Assembly (NCBI GenBank): GCA_031002005.1
Contig: CM061919.1
Location: 33,321,088-33,385,087, forward strand
Direction of reading: 5' to 3'
DNA: 64,000 nt
DNA from: Vandiemenella viatica
Taxonomy: Eukaryota > Arthropoda > Insecta > Orthoptera > Morabidae
Shown here: in pieces, positions 32,418 to 42,766 of the stretch
Numbering within the stretch: position 1 is the stretch's first letter
How the letters are laid out: each line of letters begins with the position of its first letter
The notes under the pieces: generated by a model
Database searches by the model: none
Told to the model about the DNA's origin: nothing
The model's input: the letters and a program-made list of their open reading frames with translations, nothing else
Program-made: the position numbers and the translations under genes

Positions 32418-33044
32418 TTTGAAATTTGTAAATATAAGTTATATTTATTGCTCTGATATGCTGGAAAAATAACAATTTGTTATCTAATTAATTCAAAACA
32501 TTAATATAACAGTTTTCTGGTTGTAAATAAAATGTTTATATTATTCGTAAATAGCTGATTAGTTGTTATTCACATTAGAATGAAATAAAATAAATCTGTT
32601 AAATTCCATTGTAGGTTTAATCTTGAAATTTATAAGCATAAGTTTTATTTGCTGCCTTTTAAAAGTATCTTTTATCTAATTTGTACAGCAGAGCTTTAAT
32701 GTAATATTAAATAAGAAAAAAATCTATTAAATATACCCTACAGTTTTATTAGAATACACTATCAGTCATATTCGAGATATATAGAGTATCGTTTTAATTC
32801 CTTGAGGATCATTTAAGGAGGTAATGGAGGTTTTGGGGAAAAATCGTGCCTGGAGAACGTTGTACCTGATGGAGGTTTGTGCCGAATGTTGAAGTTTACA
32901 GGAGCTGGAAAATAGAAACAAAATAAATCTTTGTTTTACAGAGTAGGAAGAAAAGATCAGAGAGATAGGTGAAATGTTAGAGCAATTCAGAGGTAGAAAA
33001 GAATGATTAGTAAATTGATTTAATTTTACTGCAATGGTATGCAA
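32418..33044. other. no gene seen
   Basis: AT-rich. The small minus-strand frame at 32766-33044 has no recognisable motif. Confidence 0.35.
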
Positions 33045-33480
33045 GCTCTAATGGAAACTTTCCTACTCGTCCACTTACACCTTTTTTATTCTCATTTCTT
33101 TATTATCTTATATATCCTTTATGAATTTTAATTTTGTCAGTATTTTTGGTAAATTATTCATCACTTCCCTTGATAATTTATTTCATTGCCTTACTCTGTT
33201 ACTTACAAAGGAAGCTTTTCTACACCCTTCGCTATGAAATCGACTGCCAACTTGAGGTCATGGTAATCATTTTCTCCTTCCATGTACTTTTCCTGATTTT
33301 TCGCCAATGTCTTTCCAAGGCTTATCTCCAACATACATCTTGCATTTGCCGAGTAGTCTCTTCAAAATCTTCCTTGTTTTCCAATGACTCCCTATCAGCT
33401 CTTCTATCATACCAGTATTGTAGTAATTTCCATAAACAAATCTAGCTTTTCTTGATATCACAACCTTCAGAGCCAAAAGA
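33045..33480 (-). pseudogene. CR1-like LINE C-terminal fragment
   Basis: Minus-strand copy of the CR1-like family. KARFVYGNYYNTGMIEELIG..KMYVGDKPWKDIG parallels KRAARFVSGSYH..YTGDEAWKDIA of the copy at 31141. It continues into the untranslated tail (TGATGAATAATTTACCAAAAA). Frameshifted. Confidence 0.75.
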
Positions 33481-33494
33481 TTATCAAATTTTCT

Positions 33495-33620
33495 TTTTTA
33501 GGTAAGGGTATCATGAAAGCAAATTAAGTTACCAAGTAAAGAGATGAATAATTTATGAAAAATGCAGAAGGAATTAAGATTTGTAAATTGCAAAAGTATA
33601 TGAGGTAAGAATTTAACACT
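33495..33620 (+). mobile_element. CR1-like LINE tail, plus strand
   Basis: TTTTTTAGGTAAGGGTATCATG, then AAGTTACCAAG..AGATGAATAATTTA, follow 31843-31920 on the plus strand. Next to the reversed copy 33045-33480, it is a head-to-head pair of short LINE pieces, so there was a rearrangement or twin-priming inversion. Confidence 0.55.
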
Positions 33621-33624
33621 GATT

Positions 33625-36516
33625 ATTATTATTATTCATTATCATTGGGGACCATCTCCAGTTTCCCTGGTGTGGTTTACGATCCGAGGTTGTTATAGAC
33701 TATCATTTTTCAATGTCTCCTATCCAGAAAAGTTTCTCCATCTGTGATGTATTCCCAATTCCAGCCTCTTCTCTCTATGTCCTCTTCAGTTGGCCTGTCC
33801 ATCTTCTTCTTGGTCTTCCCACTGGTCTTTTGCCCACTATCCTTTTTTCCAAATAAGTTTTTGGTAGTCTTGTACTAGTCATTCTCTTGACATGCCCAAA
33901 CCACCGAAGTCTTGATGACCTAAGTCTCTCTTCCACGGATTCCCTTAGCTCTAGGTTAGATCTAATCTTATCATTCTTTATGTGGTCAAGTCTAGTTTTC
34001 TGGAGGGCCGTTCTAAGAAACTTCATTTCACATGCTTGGATCTTGCTAAGGTCCCTTGATGTTAGTGTGTATGTTTCCAAAGCAAATGTGAAAATAGGAA
34101 TGAGATATGATTTGTACAAGACAATTTTTGTTCTTCCGGAAACCTTCATGTCCCATAGTAAGCCCCGCATAGTACTGTAGAAGTTGGCTCCTTTGGTTAC
34201 TCTATTCATTATTTCTAACTCTCTACTATTACTATTACAATTACTCTGCGATTCACTAAAAGTGTTTGGCGGAGGGTGCATTGCACCTATCAGGAAAGGT
34301 AATGGTTTGGAAGGGATATACGGTATATGGCAGGTGGTACTCTTTTACTGTTATTAGCAATTATGCTCCCCAGATAGCTGAATTGGTCAACCACTTCAGC
34401 TTGGTGGTCTTGTAATTTTATATGACAGTCTGTATTCTTTCGATTTATTTTTAGTGCTACAGTTTTTTTTATTCAATTTCATTCCATATTCCTCAAACTT
34501 ATCATTCCACATATTCAGTTTGTTTTGTATTCCTTCTTCAGTTTCATCTCATACTGCCACATCATCTCCAAACACCAATGCCTGTAGATCTCTATTGAAT
34601 GCTCTCTTTAGTTCTTTTAAGATGTTATCCATCACCGCTATGAAAAGAAGAATTGAAAGGTCACTTCCTTGTTGTACTCCTTTGGTTGTACTAAACCAGT
34701 CAGAGTAACCGTCCCCAACATTGACACAGCTCTTCCAGTTATTGTACAGTATTTGGATCTTTCTAATGAGGTACTCTAGTATTTTAAGTTTTCTTTGACT
34801 TTTCCAGATAGTTGACCTAGGAACATTATCGTATTCCTTTTCTATGTCCATAAACACAATAATTAGGTTTTTCCCTCTTTCCCAATATTTTTCTACTAGC
34901 ATTCTCAAGGCAAATATTAAATCTGTTGTGCTTCTTTCAGCCCTAAACCCATGTTGTTCCTCTTCTAAGATGGTCTCTAATATTGTTCGTACTCTAGCTT
35001 CAACCATCTTTTCCATAATTTTGAGGCTGTGGGATAGGAGGGTAATACCTATATAGTTTTCACTTTTCCTTTCGTGTCCGTTCTTGAAGATAGGAATCAT
35101 CACCCCTTTTTTCCAGTCTTCTGGTATTTGGTTATCATTCCATACTGCTCTGAGGACTCTATACAGCCATTGTATCCCTCGTGGACTGGCAGCTTGAATC
35201 GTGTTGGCTGTAACTTCGTTGGCTCCTGCTGACTTGCCACTTTTCTTCTTATGGAGAGCTCGCTCAACTTCTGATCAAGTTATTGGGGTGTCTTTGTCTA
35301 TTATCCTCTGACTTGTTTCTTCATCATCTATCCCATCAGGTCCATTTAGTAGCTTGTCAAAATATTGTTTCATGGCTTCCCTAATACTTCTTATATCGCA
35401 AACTATATTTCCTTCCGCTATCTCTATTGCTGTAATTGTTTCCTTATCCAATCTTTTGTGTTTTACAATTCCATATAACATTTTCATATTCCCTTTACTA
35501 TCTTCTTCTAGTTAATATGTAAAATCTTCCCAGCTTTTCTCCTTTTCTTCATGTACAATTCTTTTAACTTCCAATTTGCTGCTTCTATATTCTTTTGCCA
35601 TCTCTTCCAATCTGCCCACCGAGCGTGGTGGTGTAACAGCTAGTGTTCTGGCCTCGCATTCGGGAAGACACTGGTTCGAATCCCCGTCCAGGCATCCAGA
35701 TTTGGGTTTTCCATGGTTTCCCAAATCACTCCAGGCAAATGCTGGGATGCTTCCTTCAAAAGGCCATTCCTTGTCCCCCATCCTTTCCCGTCTCTAAAGA
35801 CCTCGCTGTTAGAGGTACATTAAGCAGATAAAAAATAATAAAAAAAAAAACAATCTGCCACTATCTGCTTGGTCACTATTGTTTCTTCTGTAGGACTTGG
35901 CAATATCTAGAGCTTTTTTGGCTTTATTTCTTTTGGCTATTGCTTCTTTTACTCTGTTGTTCCACCATGATGTCCTTTTCTCTTTAACTCTCCTGCTTGT
36001 TCTTCCACATATTTTTTCTGCACTTGCAACAAGACTTGCCTTAAAATAATTCCATTCTTCATGGCCCTTTTGTATATCTGTTGTTGGTATTTTGGTTCTA
36101 ATTTCCTCTTAGAACTGCTGTTTGCATTCCATGTCTTTCAGTTTCCAGACTTTAATTCTCGGTCTTTTCTTCCTAGTTATCTTTTCAATAGCTTTAGTAA
36201 CTCTCATATCTGCAACATGTAGTTTGTGGTCACTGTTGAGACTTTCACTGGGTATTACTTTCACATAGTGCACTTGTTCTCCACTTAGCCTATCTGTTAC
36301 AATGTAGCCTATTACAGATCTATGTTGGTCATCCCAGCTGTTTCTTGTTACTTTGTGGATATATTTTTTCTGTCCCTCATCATTTATACTGCCAAATCCA
36401 TATGGCCCCATAATTCCTTCATAGCCTTACCTATCAGTTCCTATTTGGGCATTGAAGTCTCCCATTATCACTAGGTTCTCTTCATCGATGATACTTTCTA
36501 GTTCTTCTATTATTAT
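33625..36516 (-). pseudogene. LINE endonuclease-RT relic with SINE inside (RTE/I-like)
   Basis: It ends at an ATT/TAA run near 33625. Minus-strand order: endonuclease (36109-36516, DEENLVIMGDFNAQIG and SDHKLHVADMRV), a linker, then RT (34549-35103, ERSTTDLIFALRMLVEK, FMDIEKEYDNVPR, TKGVQQGSDLS, LVFGDDVAV). The C-terminal region is 33775-34281 (FLRTALQKTRLDHIKND, LRWFGHVKRM). The usual YADD-like box reads FGDD. Stops and frameshifts occur throughout. The SINE at 35617-35849 is inserted between endonuclease and RT. The 5' part is missing beyond 36516, where another LINE begins. Confidence 0.8.
35617..35849 (+). mobile_element. tRNA-derived SINE, copy 2
   Basis: This is the best-preserved copy: A box GTGGTGTAACAGCTAGTG, B box GGTTCGAATCC (a perfect GWTCRANNC fit), and a body shared with 5732-5977. 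It ends in GATAAAAAATAATAAAAAAAA. A 9-bp target duplication CAATCTGCC flanks it (35608-35616, 35850-35858). Relative to copy 1 it lacks the GGCCATGGCCGAATTCC section. It needs a LINE protein for movement; none here can be matched by 3' tail. Confidence 0.9.
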
Positions 36517-37785
36517 TATTACCTGTAATTGGACCCTGTTGGATCACGCAAAGCCTTAACAATTCAGTTTTCAAAGTTTCCATACAGTTCTCATTTTTTC
36601 TCCATGGATTCTCTTCCTTTTTCAGTCCACTTCATCCCTGATCTCTTAATGACTTAATGACTCTGGCAGTACTTCCCATTTGTTAATTTTTTGTCTGTAC
36701 GTTTGTCTGTCCATGATTTCTGATGAGTTTATGTGGGCTTTTTCCAGGTCTTTTTTGATCTGCTGGACCCAGGGCATAGTTTTTATCTGTTCTATGTATG
36801 TCACAATGTCCTGTGTAGTGTTAAGGTTTCGCTGGCGTACAGGGCTTCAGGTTTGATAATTGTGTTGTAATATCGGTGTTTTGCATATATGGACAAACAT
36901 TTTTTATTACATATGTTGTAGGTTCTACCATAGGCTCTCCTAAGTTTTTGCATGCAAACTCTCTGTGCTATTTTCTCTCCTCTTGTGGGTTCGATGATTT
37001 CTCCCAGATACTTGAAGTACGGGGCTCTTTCAATTTGTCCATATTTTGTGACCAGATATTTAGTATGGAGTTTTGAGCAGATGGTTTTTTTGGAAGGATA
37101 TTTGTAATCCTACTCTTTCAGCACATTCTTTGAGAGTTTCTGTCTGTTTAATTGCTGTGGTCTTGTTGTCTGCTAGTATGGCTAAATCATCTGCAAAGGC
37201 TAGGCAGGAAATTTTAATATCATTCTTGCATCGTCCAAGTTGTATGGGTTTCCAATAGTTCTGGTGTTTAAGCTCTTTCTCCCATTCTTGGATAACTTTA
37301 TTCCAGAACAAGCTTGAAGAGTATTGGGGACAGACCATCACCCTGTCAAACGCTGGTATTGATCTGAAACGGTTCAGATATCTGGCCCATGAATTTCACT
37401 TTGGAGGTTGTGCCAGTGAGTGTTTGTTTAACGAGGTTTAGAGTTTTTGCATCTTCGAGGATGTTGTAGAAGGATTGCCGGTCGAATGAATCATATGCCT
37501 TTTTGAAATCTACAAAGGAGCAATTGACTGGGCTGTTCCTGAGTGCTTTATATTTTAGTATAGTTTTTAAATTGGATAGTTGTTCTATGCAGCTCCTTCC
37601 GGTGTGGAAGCCAGCTTGGTAATCACCAATTTTGTGGTTGTGTTGCACTTGCACACTTTTGAGGAAACAGGCTGAAAGAATTTTGTATGTAACTTGAAGA
37701 AGCGAGATCCCTCGATAGTTATTGAAGTCCATTTTATCTCCCTTCTTGTGTAGTGGGTGAATGAGGGTATATAAGATAATAAGAA
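36517..37785 (-). pseudogene. another LINE RT relic
   Basis: Minus strand: RT with DFNNYRGISLLQVTYKILS and FHTGRSCIEQLSNLKTILK, motif A FVDFKKAYDSFDR, then the catalytic CLAFADDLAILADN (37060-37341). The worn C-terminal tail, with KINKWEVLPESL-like text, ends at an ATTATTATTATT run at 36509-36521. This differs in sequence from the two neighbouring LINEs, so it is a third family. It is 5'-truncated upstream of the KNGDKMDF region near 37785. Confidence 0.8.
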
Positions 37786-37870
37786 TAAAATACTAAGAAG
37801 TAAGAAATGTGTAATTATATGATTAGGGAAATTACCACCAGAGTGTGTGCTCCGTTACAATTTAATTCAA
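37755..37870 (+). mobile_element. CR1-like LINE 3' tail fragment
   Basis: GGGAAATTACCACCAGAGTGTGTGCTCC then GTTACAATTTAATT repeats the end of the CR1-like LINE at 31980-32020, on the plus strand. Only the last ~110 bp are present. Confidence 0.6.
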
Positions 37871-38563
37871 TTGCCAATTGAGATTCACATGAGTATATTT
37901 GCCTAAAGCAGTGTTGTACATTTTCAAACCAATTTCTTTTCTCTTAGACATTGCTGATATGATTACGTATAACTATCTTCATCAAAATACTATGGCTGAA
38001 ATTAAACTAATTGGCCTGTAATTTTCAACCATATTTGTTGCCTCTGCTTTATGTATAATTTCTACTAACACAATTTTCCAATTCTCTGGCAAACAGCATG
38101 TCTCCAGACTCAATCTTAATAATGTTTCAAAGTAAGGCAAAATATTTTTTCCCCTGCCATTAATATATCTGCAATAATATTATCAACAGAACAGTAACCC
38201 CTTTTTTTGCTAATGCTGTATCTTTATGATACACTTGGAACCACTTAGAAGTTTATTAATCTCATTTGCAAGGGGGGGGGGGGGACTGTTTCCACTGCCA
38301 TCCCCACTGCCTTTCTCTCTTGTAATTCAATTAACCTTTTTACATATTTTTTAAATAGTACTGTACTTTATTTGTTGATTTTCAGTTTTGTAATAAGCAT
38401 TTTGTCTTCCTTTTGACTGTCCCATTTTCTGTTTATGTACTAACTCAATCCCAGAAATATCTCTTCAACTCTTAAAAATGTTATTGAATGCACAAAATTA
38501 ATTTCTAATTAATATGTCATTAAACCATATACTTAATACAATGGTTTATTTATTTGTTTCCAG
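37871..38563. other. non-coding sequence before the host exon
   Basis: Probably intron. It has a G-run at 38270-38284 and a worn LINE-like stretch (37960-38250) with words such as ATTAAACTAATTGGCCTGTAATT, found in LINE RT genes read in reverse. The final TTTATTTATTTGTTTCCAG (38545-38563) is the polypyrimidine tract and AG acceptor for the exon that follows. Confidence 0.4.
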
Positions 38564-38749
38564 ATCTTCTCAAGAAATCAGCGCCAAGTAGAATAATAAT
38601 GGTTTCCTCTGTAGCACACCGTTTTGCAAAACTAGATTTCAATACAATTAACACTCCAAAGGCATGCAGTCATCAGATGTTATACAATAATAGTAAACTG
38701 TATCTTTTATTATTTTCCAATGAACTGGCAAGAAAATTATCAAAAACAG
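38564..38749 (+). CDS. exon of a retinol-dehydrogenase-like short-chain dehydrogenase
   Basis: 186 bp between a good acceptor (TTTGTTTCCAG) and a good donor (ACAG/GTAAGG). The 62 codons, in one open frame, read LLKKSAPSRIIMVSSVAHRF, then a linker, then YNNSKLYLLLFSNELARKL. In short-chain dehydrogenases the serine of the VSS word and the YxxxK pair (here YNNSK) are the catalytic residues. The spacing and the SAPSRI and NELARKL words point to the RDH11-14-like group, NADP(H)-dependent enzymes acting on retinal and other lipid aldehydes at membranes. Exons before and after lie outside the window, or are too short for me to see. This is the only host gene part I can support. Confidence 0.8.
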
Positions 38750-39112
38750 GTAAGGTTTTCATCTTTCTTAACAAGATTATTTTTCTTAACAAGATACACT
38801 AACATACAAAAAGTTATGGGATAGCATGAATCAAATGTAGTGCATATACCATATTTAAATTATGTAAATAGCTAAATCATTGTCAACACTGTTTGCGGCT
38901 ATTTAGTGTTCTTTGGAAAATGTGTTAATGTGATCATTGCTTCCAGATGAGAATTAACTAAGTTTCTGTATGGAATGACGGTTGGTGCTCTGCTCATGGG
39001 CATAGATGGATTAACTGGTACTTTAACCACAATGTTTAGTTTAGTGTAACCTTGCCATGCCTTTCAATACAGTTTGCCTTGTTTTTTCCCATTCAGTTAC
39101 TCAACTATTCTT
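38750..39112. other. intron start after the host exon
   Basis: It begins with the donor GTAAGG. No feature is visible. Its other half should be the sequence after 63054, since everything from 39124 to 63043 was inserted. Confidence 0.45.
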
Positions 39113-39185
39113 ACCTCTTAGCTACCTTTCAAACCACCTTGCCTACATCAGAATAAGACCAGCCTTTGGACCCCTTGGAAGAGTA

Positions 39186-39861
39186 TATCGCTGACTCTAA
39201 CTGTAGGATCGTGTTATATTAGTAATTGGGTATGGCAGGATGACTGACACGTGGGTTCTATGTGAATATCCCTACGATGCCCTATATGACTTGCGCAGAT
39301 TTTCTTCATGTATCTTTGGCTCTTGGATTCTTGCTATTCGGACCAATCCCCTTCTTCTCTTGTACTGCCAAATAAACATGAGCATTGAGATTAACTTGTA
39401 CGTAGGCGAGGGTGCGGACAGCTATGAGTTACTTGAAATAAAACAATGTTTCTGGAACCCTCATTTAATCTGTACTAAACTGTAAATCATCTACAGTCGA
39501 TGTCTACAAGATAGGGAGGTATTCCGTAACCCGTGATAATGATCCTAGGGATGAAACTTAGCCCTACTGTTCACAACTAACAGAGAGTGGTAAGGTTGGT
39601 ACAGCAACTATCTATTCCGAGGCCCAGATGTTAACTCGTTGCTCGTCCATGAAGAAGTGAATGTGCTCAATGTATTCTGGCTCACTGGGAAAAGTATTGG
39701 CTTGCGCAATCAGCACTGCATGTGTAGCTTGCAACCTATACTGTCGATCGATAGAAAGCCGAACAACAGGGCGTGCTTACTCGACTTCTGGCTGCAGTGA
39801 AATTTAACAAACTTACCCGTTTATGATACTAAAATATTATACTAAATGATGTCCCATCACA
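39186..39861 (-). repeat. left (3') LTR of element B
   Basis: It matches 60450-61123 apart from scattered substitutions and a few short indels. The internal neighbour on the sense strand, ACACCAGGGGATA, is a plausible polypurine tract (plus-strand TATCCCCTGGTG at 39862-39873). A plus-strand 81-codon frame present in both LTRs (39240, 60504) is antisense and probably chance. Confidence 0.9.
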
Positions 39862-40148
39862 TATCCCCTGGTGTTAAAAAAATGTGTTACTCCCAGATCA
39901 TGGGAATAACATCAAACACTAACTATCAAATGCGAATGCAGGCTTTCCCGGCGAATAAATGTCAACAAATCTTCTAGGGTTTGCAGCCGGATTTTATTAT
40001 AAAGCGACAAGCTTTCGGCTACTAGCTCAGTAGCCATCTTCAGGTCGATTATGTATCGGCGATCTTGCCTTGATGGATACCAGGCATTTACTGGCGTCGC
40101 TTAGCAACCTCAAGACGCTTGCAGTCCCGCTTCACTGTGATTGGTCGA

Positions 40149-40205
40149 GGCGGCGGTCACCCATCCAAGTACTCACCACGCTGACTGTTGCTTAACTGCC
40201 GGAGC
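40149..40205 (-). repeat. 5S-rRNA-like block in the left terminal repeat
   Basis: On the minus strand: CAGTTAAGCAACAGTCAGCG, then a TGGTGAG and ACTTGGATGGGTGACCGCC word, matching the 3' half of animal 5S rRNA. It lies immediately before the presumed start codon (40212). Confidence 0.65.
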
Positions 40206-40211
40206 TTAGCC

Positions 40212-42197
40212 ATGGCAGAGGAACGAAGTTCTAGAAACACAATAGTCAACCTAACTGAATTACAGCTGGACGAAGCAACTGAAAAAGTGTTATCCAAAGG
40301 GTTAACATTCGCCCCGACTCCTAAAACGGTCCCAGTTAAAGATATCATCTGCGCAGTTGAATTGGCTGCCCGCAAGCTTCCGGGAGATTCGGCCGAGGAA
40401 ATTCGGAGGGAAACATGCAGGGTTCTGGGGAGAGCCAAACCTCCAAAATCAAATATCACAAAATCTGAATGCATGGCCCTAAGAGCATTACGCCAGAATG
40501 ATAAAATTGTGGTCTTACCAGCAGACAAGGGTAATGCTACTGTACTTATTACTGCTGAAATGTACGAGAGCAAGGTAAGAAAGATGCTTTATGATACTGC
40601 TTACAAGCTGCTCAGTGAAGACCCAACTTCGAAAATAGAAAGAAAGGTAACGGCACTTCTAAAGAAGTCGTTAAGGGTCTTCGACCTCGGGCCGCCAGAC
40701 CACCTAGATTCTATGGTCTGCCAAAAATTCACAAGGAGGACGTCCCTTTACGACCTATTGTGAGTACCATTAGTAGTCCCACATATGGTCTGGCTAAATA
40801 CCTAGCTAGTATGCTTAGCTCCTACGTAGGGAAAGGTCCTCACCATGTTGTGAACTCAATACAATTTGTGAGTGTTCTTCAAAAGATGCCCCTGTCGGAG
40901 ACTGATATTATGGTAAGCTTTGATGTAGTCTCACTTTTTACTAGAGATCCACTGAAAGACACTTTGCAGCTGCTACAAAATCTCTTTGAATCAAGCATTG
41001 TTGATCTTTTTTGAGCTGGTCCTTACATCCACTTACTTTATCTACGGCGGAGATTTCTATGAACAGACGGATGGTGTGGCAATGGGGTCACCATTGTCTC
41101 CTGTTGAGGCCGATCTATTTATGGAACATTTTGAGAATATAGCAATAGAAAGGTCTGTTCTTAAGCCGGCATGTTTCTTCCGTTATGTGGATGATACATT
41201 TGTAGTTTGGCCCCATGGGATCAGCAGTCTACACGAATTTCTGGGCCATCTCAATGGGATTCACCCAAACATATGTTTCATGATGGAACTGGAAGAGAAT
41301 GGTAGCTTGCCTTTTTTGGACATTCTCATTCGGCGAAAACCAGATGGGACTCTTTCTCATAGTGTGTATAGAAAACCTACTCATACAGATCGGTACTTAC
41401 GGGCCGAAAGCTTCCACCACCCGGCTCAGAAAAATGTGGTATTGTACACACTGGTGCATAGAGCAAAAGAAATCCCTGATGTTGACAGTCTGCCGACGGA
41501 ACTGGAACATCTCCGTATTACATTCAAGAGAAATGGATATTGTAACCGATAAATAGAAAGGGCACTACAAAAAACGCCAAACAAACAGGCAATGGAACCT
41601 AAAGAACGGTATAGAGATCTGGCATTTATCCCATTTGCTGGTAACATATCCGGGAGAATAGGCAGGATACTAGGTCGACATGGTATTAAGAGCATATTTC
41701 GTCCTCCTGCCAAAATACGTGACCTGTTACGTTCTGTGAAGGACGACTTGGGGCTGAAGACACCTGGGGTGTATAGTATACAGTGTGAATGTGGGAATTC
41801 TTACATTGGACAGACCGTACGCACAATTAAGGCCTGTGTGGCAGAACATCAACACTACATTCGGCTTTTTCAGATGGATAAATCTGCTGTTGCCCAACAT
41901 GTAATTGAAAATGGCCACAGAATGGATTTTGACAACGTGAAGGTGCTGACAAAATGTTTGTTCTTTTGGGAGTCTGTGGTTAAAGAAGCAATAGAAATAC
42001 GGTTACATAACAACCTGGTTAACCGTGACATGGGTTATTTGCTGAGCAACGCTTGGAAACCAGGGTTATCTATACTTTGCGAGCCACGTTCCCTGGTTGC
42101 CGGCGATCCGGTGGAGTGTGTGGACAGCCAACTCGACGACTTACTAACTGTGGTACCTATTGGTTGCGTGCCACAACAGCTAGATTCCGGCAGTTAA
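40212..42197 (+). pseudogene. Penelope-like reverse transcriptase with GIY-YIG endonuclease
   Basis: The ATG at 40212 sits in a strong context (GCCATGG). Pieces: 40212-40690, N-terminal region with LRALRQNDKIVVLPADKGN; a one-base shift; 40700-40985, with IVSTISSPTYGLAKYL and MVSFDVVSLF; another shift; 40990-41550, with DGVAMGSPLSPVEADLFME, the catalytic FRYVDDTFVVW and FLDILIRRKPDG. A TAA stop at about 41550 follows. Then 41592-42197 contains the GIY-YIG nuclease (GVYSIQCECGNSYIGQTVR) and a conserved C-terminus. The protein would copy RNA at a nicked site. The lesions are few, so it decayed recently. Confidence 0.9.
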
Positions 42198-42302
42198 GCA
42201 ACGCTGAGCGTGGTGAGATCTTGGATGGGTGACCGCCACGGCTAAGCTCCGGCAGTTAAGCAACGGTCAGCGTGGTGAACACTTGGATGGGTGACCACCG
42301 CC
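42187..42302 (+). repeat. two tandem 5S-rRNA-like blocks in the right terminal repeat
   Basis: Copy 1 (42187-42238): CAGTTAAGCAACGCTGAGCG, then TCTTGGATGGGTGACCGCC. Copy 2 (42248-42302): CAGTTAAGCAACGGTCAGCG, then ACTTGGATGGGTGACCACCG. Both resemble the box A/intermediate/box C stretch of animal 5S rRNA genes. The stop codon of the Penelope-like gene falls in copy 1. Confidence 0.65.
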
Positions 42303-42397
42303 TCAACCAATCACAGTGAAGCGGGATTGCGAGTGTCATGAGGTTGCTAAGCGACGCCAGCAAACGCCTGGTATCCATCAAAGCAAGATCGCCGATA

Positions 42398-42450
42398 CAT
42401 AATCGACCTGAAGATGGCTACTGAGCTAGTAGCCGAAAGCTTGTTGCTTT
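42398..42450 (+). ncRNA. hammerhead-ribozyme-like motif
   Basis: CTGAAGA (42408-42414), the CUGANGA core, is followed by a stem GGCTAC / GTAGCC around a TGAGCTA loop, and then GAAA (42435-42438), the second core strand. Penelope-like elements of many animals are known to carry minimal hammerheads in their terminal repeats. One extra U lies between the core and the stem. The inverted copy at the left end (about 39993-40050) would have it on the other strand. I have not shown a complete stem I/III. Confidence 0.5.
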
Positions 42451-42766
42451 ATAATAAAATCTGGCTGCAAACCCTAGAATATTTGTTGACACTAATTATC
42501 AAAATTTGGCACCACAGTGTATAGTAAAAAAATTTTGGAACAAAATTATAAAAATGGGATTGGTGATAAGTAGGGATCAATATATGCATGCTAACATGTT
42601 ACAAAATACCTCTTGTCGTAAATATGCATTCATAAAAATAAATTGAAACTTGGCAAAAGCAAAAACAAAACATGAAATATCAAAGAAATGAATATGCATA
42701 AAATTAAGTAAAAATATTGATAAGATATGCAAAAAATAATAATAATTAATTAAAGTTGAAGATACA

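Larger units (their letters stand above)
39931..42489 (+). mobile_element. Penelope-like element 1, nearly complete
   Basis: Inserted in the 3' untranslated part of element B. The target duplication is CACTAACTATCAAA (39917-39930) against CACTAATTATCAAA (42490-42503). The left end is GCAGGCTTTCCCGGCGAATAA, then AATCTTCTAGGGTTTGCAGCC. The right end is the inverted copy of the second part (GGCTGCAAACCCTAGAATAT). Such inverted pseudo-LTRs with a one-sided tip are usual for Penelope-like elements. Inside are 5S-like blocks, a hammerhead-like motif, and a coding region with only three lesions, so it is fairly young. Confidence 0.9.

Noticed and set aside
35512..35831. Frames at 35512-35781 (minus) and 35576-35831 (plus)
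   Set aside because: They run through the SINE at 35617-35849 and its border, not a gene.
39240..39485. 81-codon plus-strand frame, also at 60504-60749
   Set aside because: It appears twice only because it lies in both LTRs of element B, antisense to its transcript.
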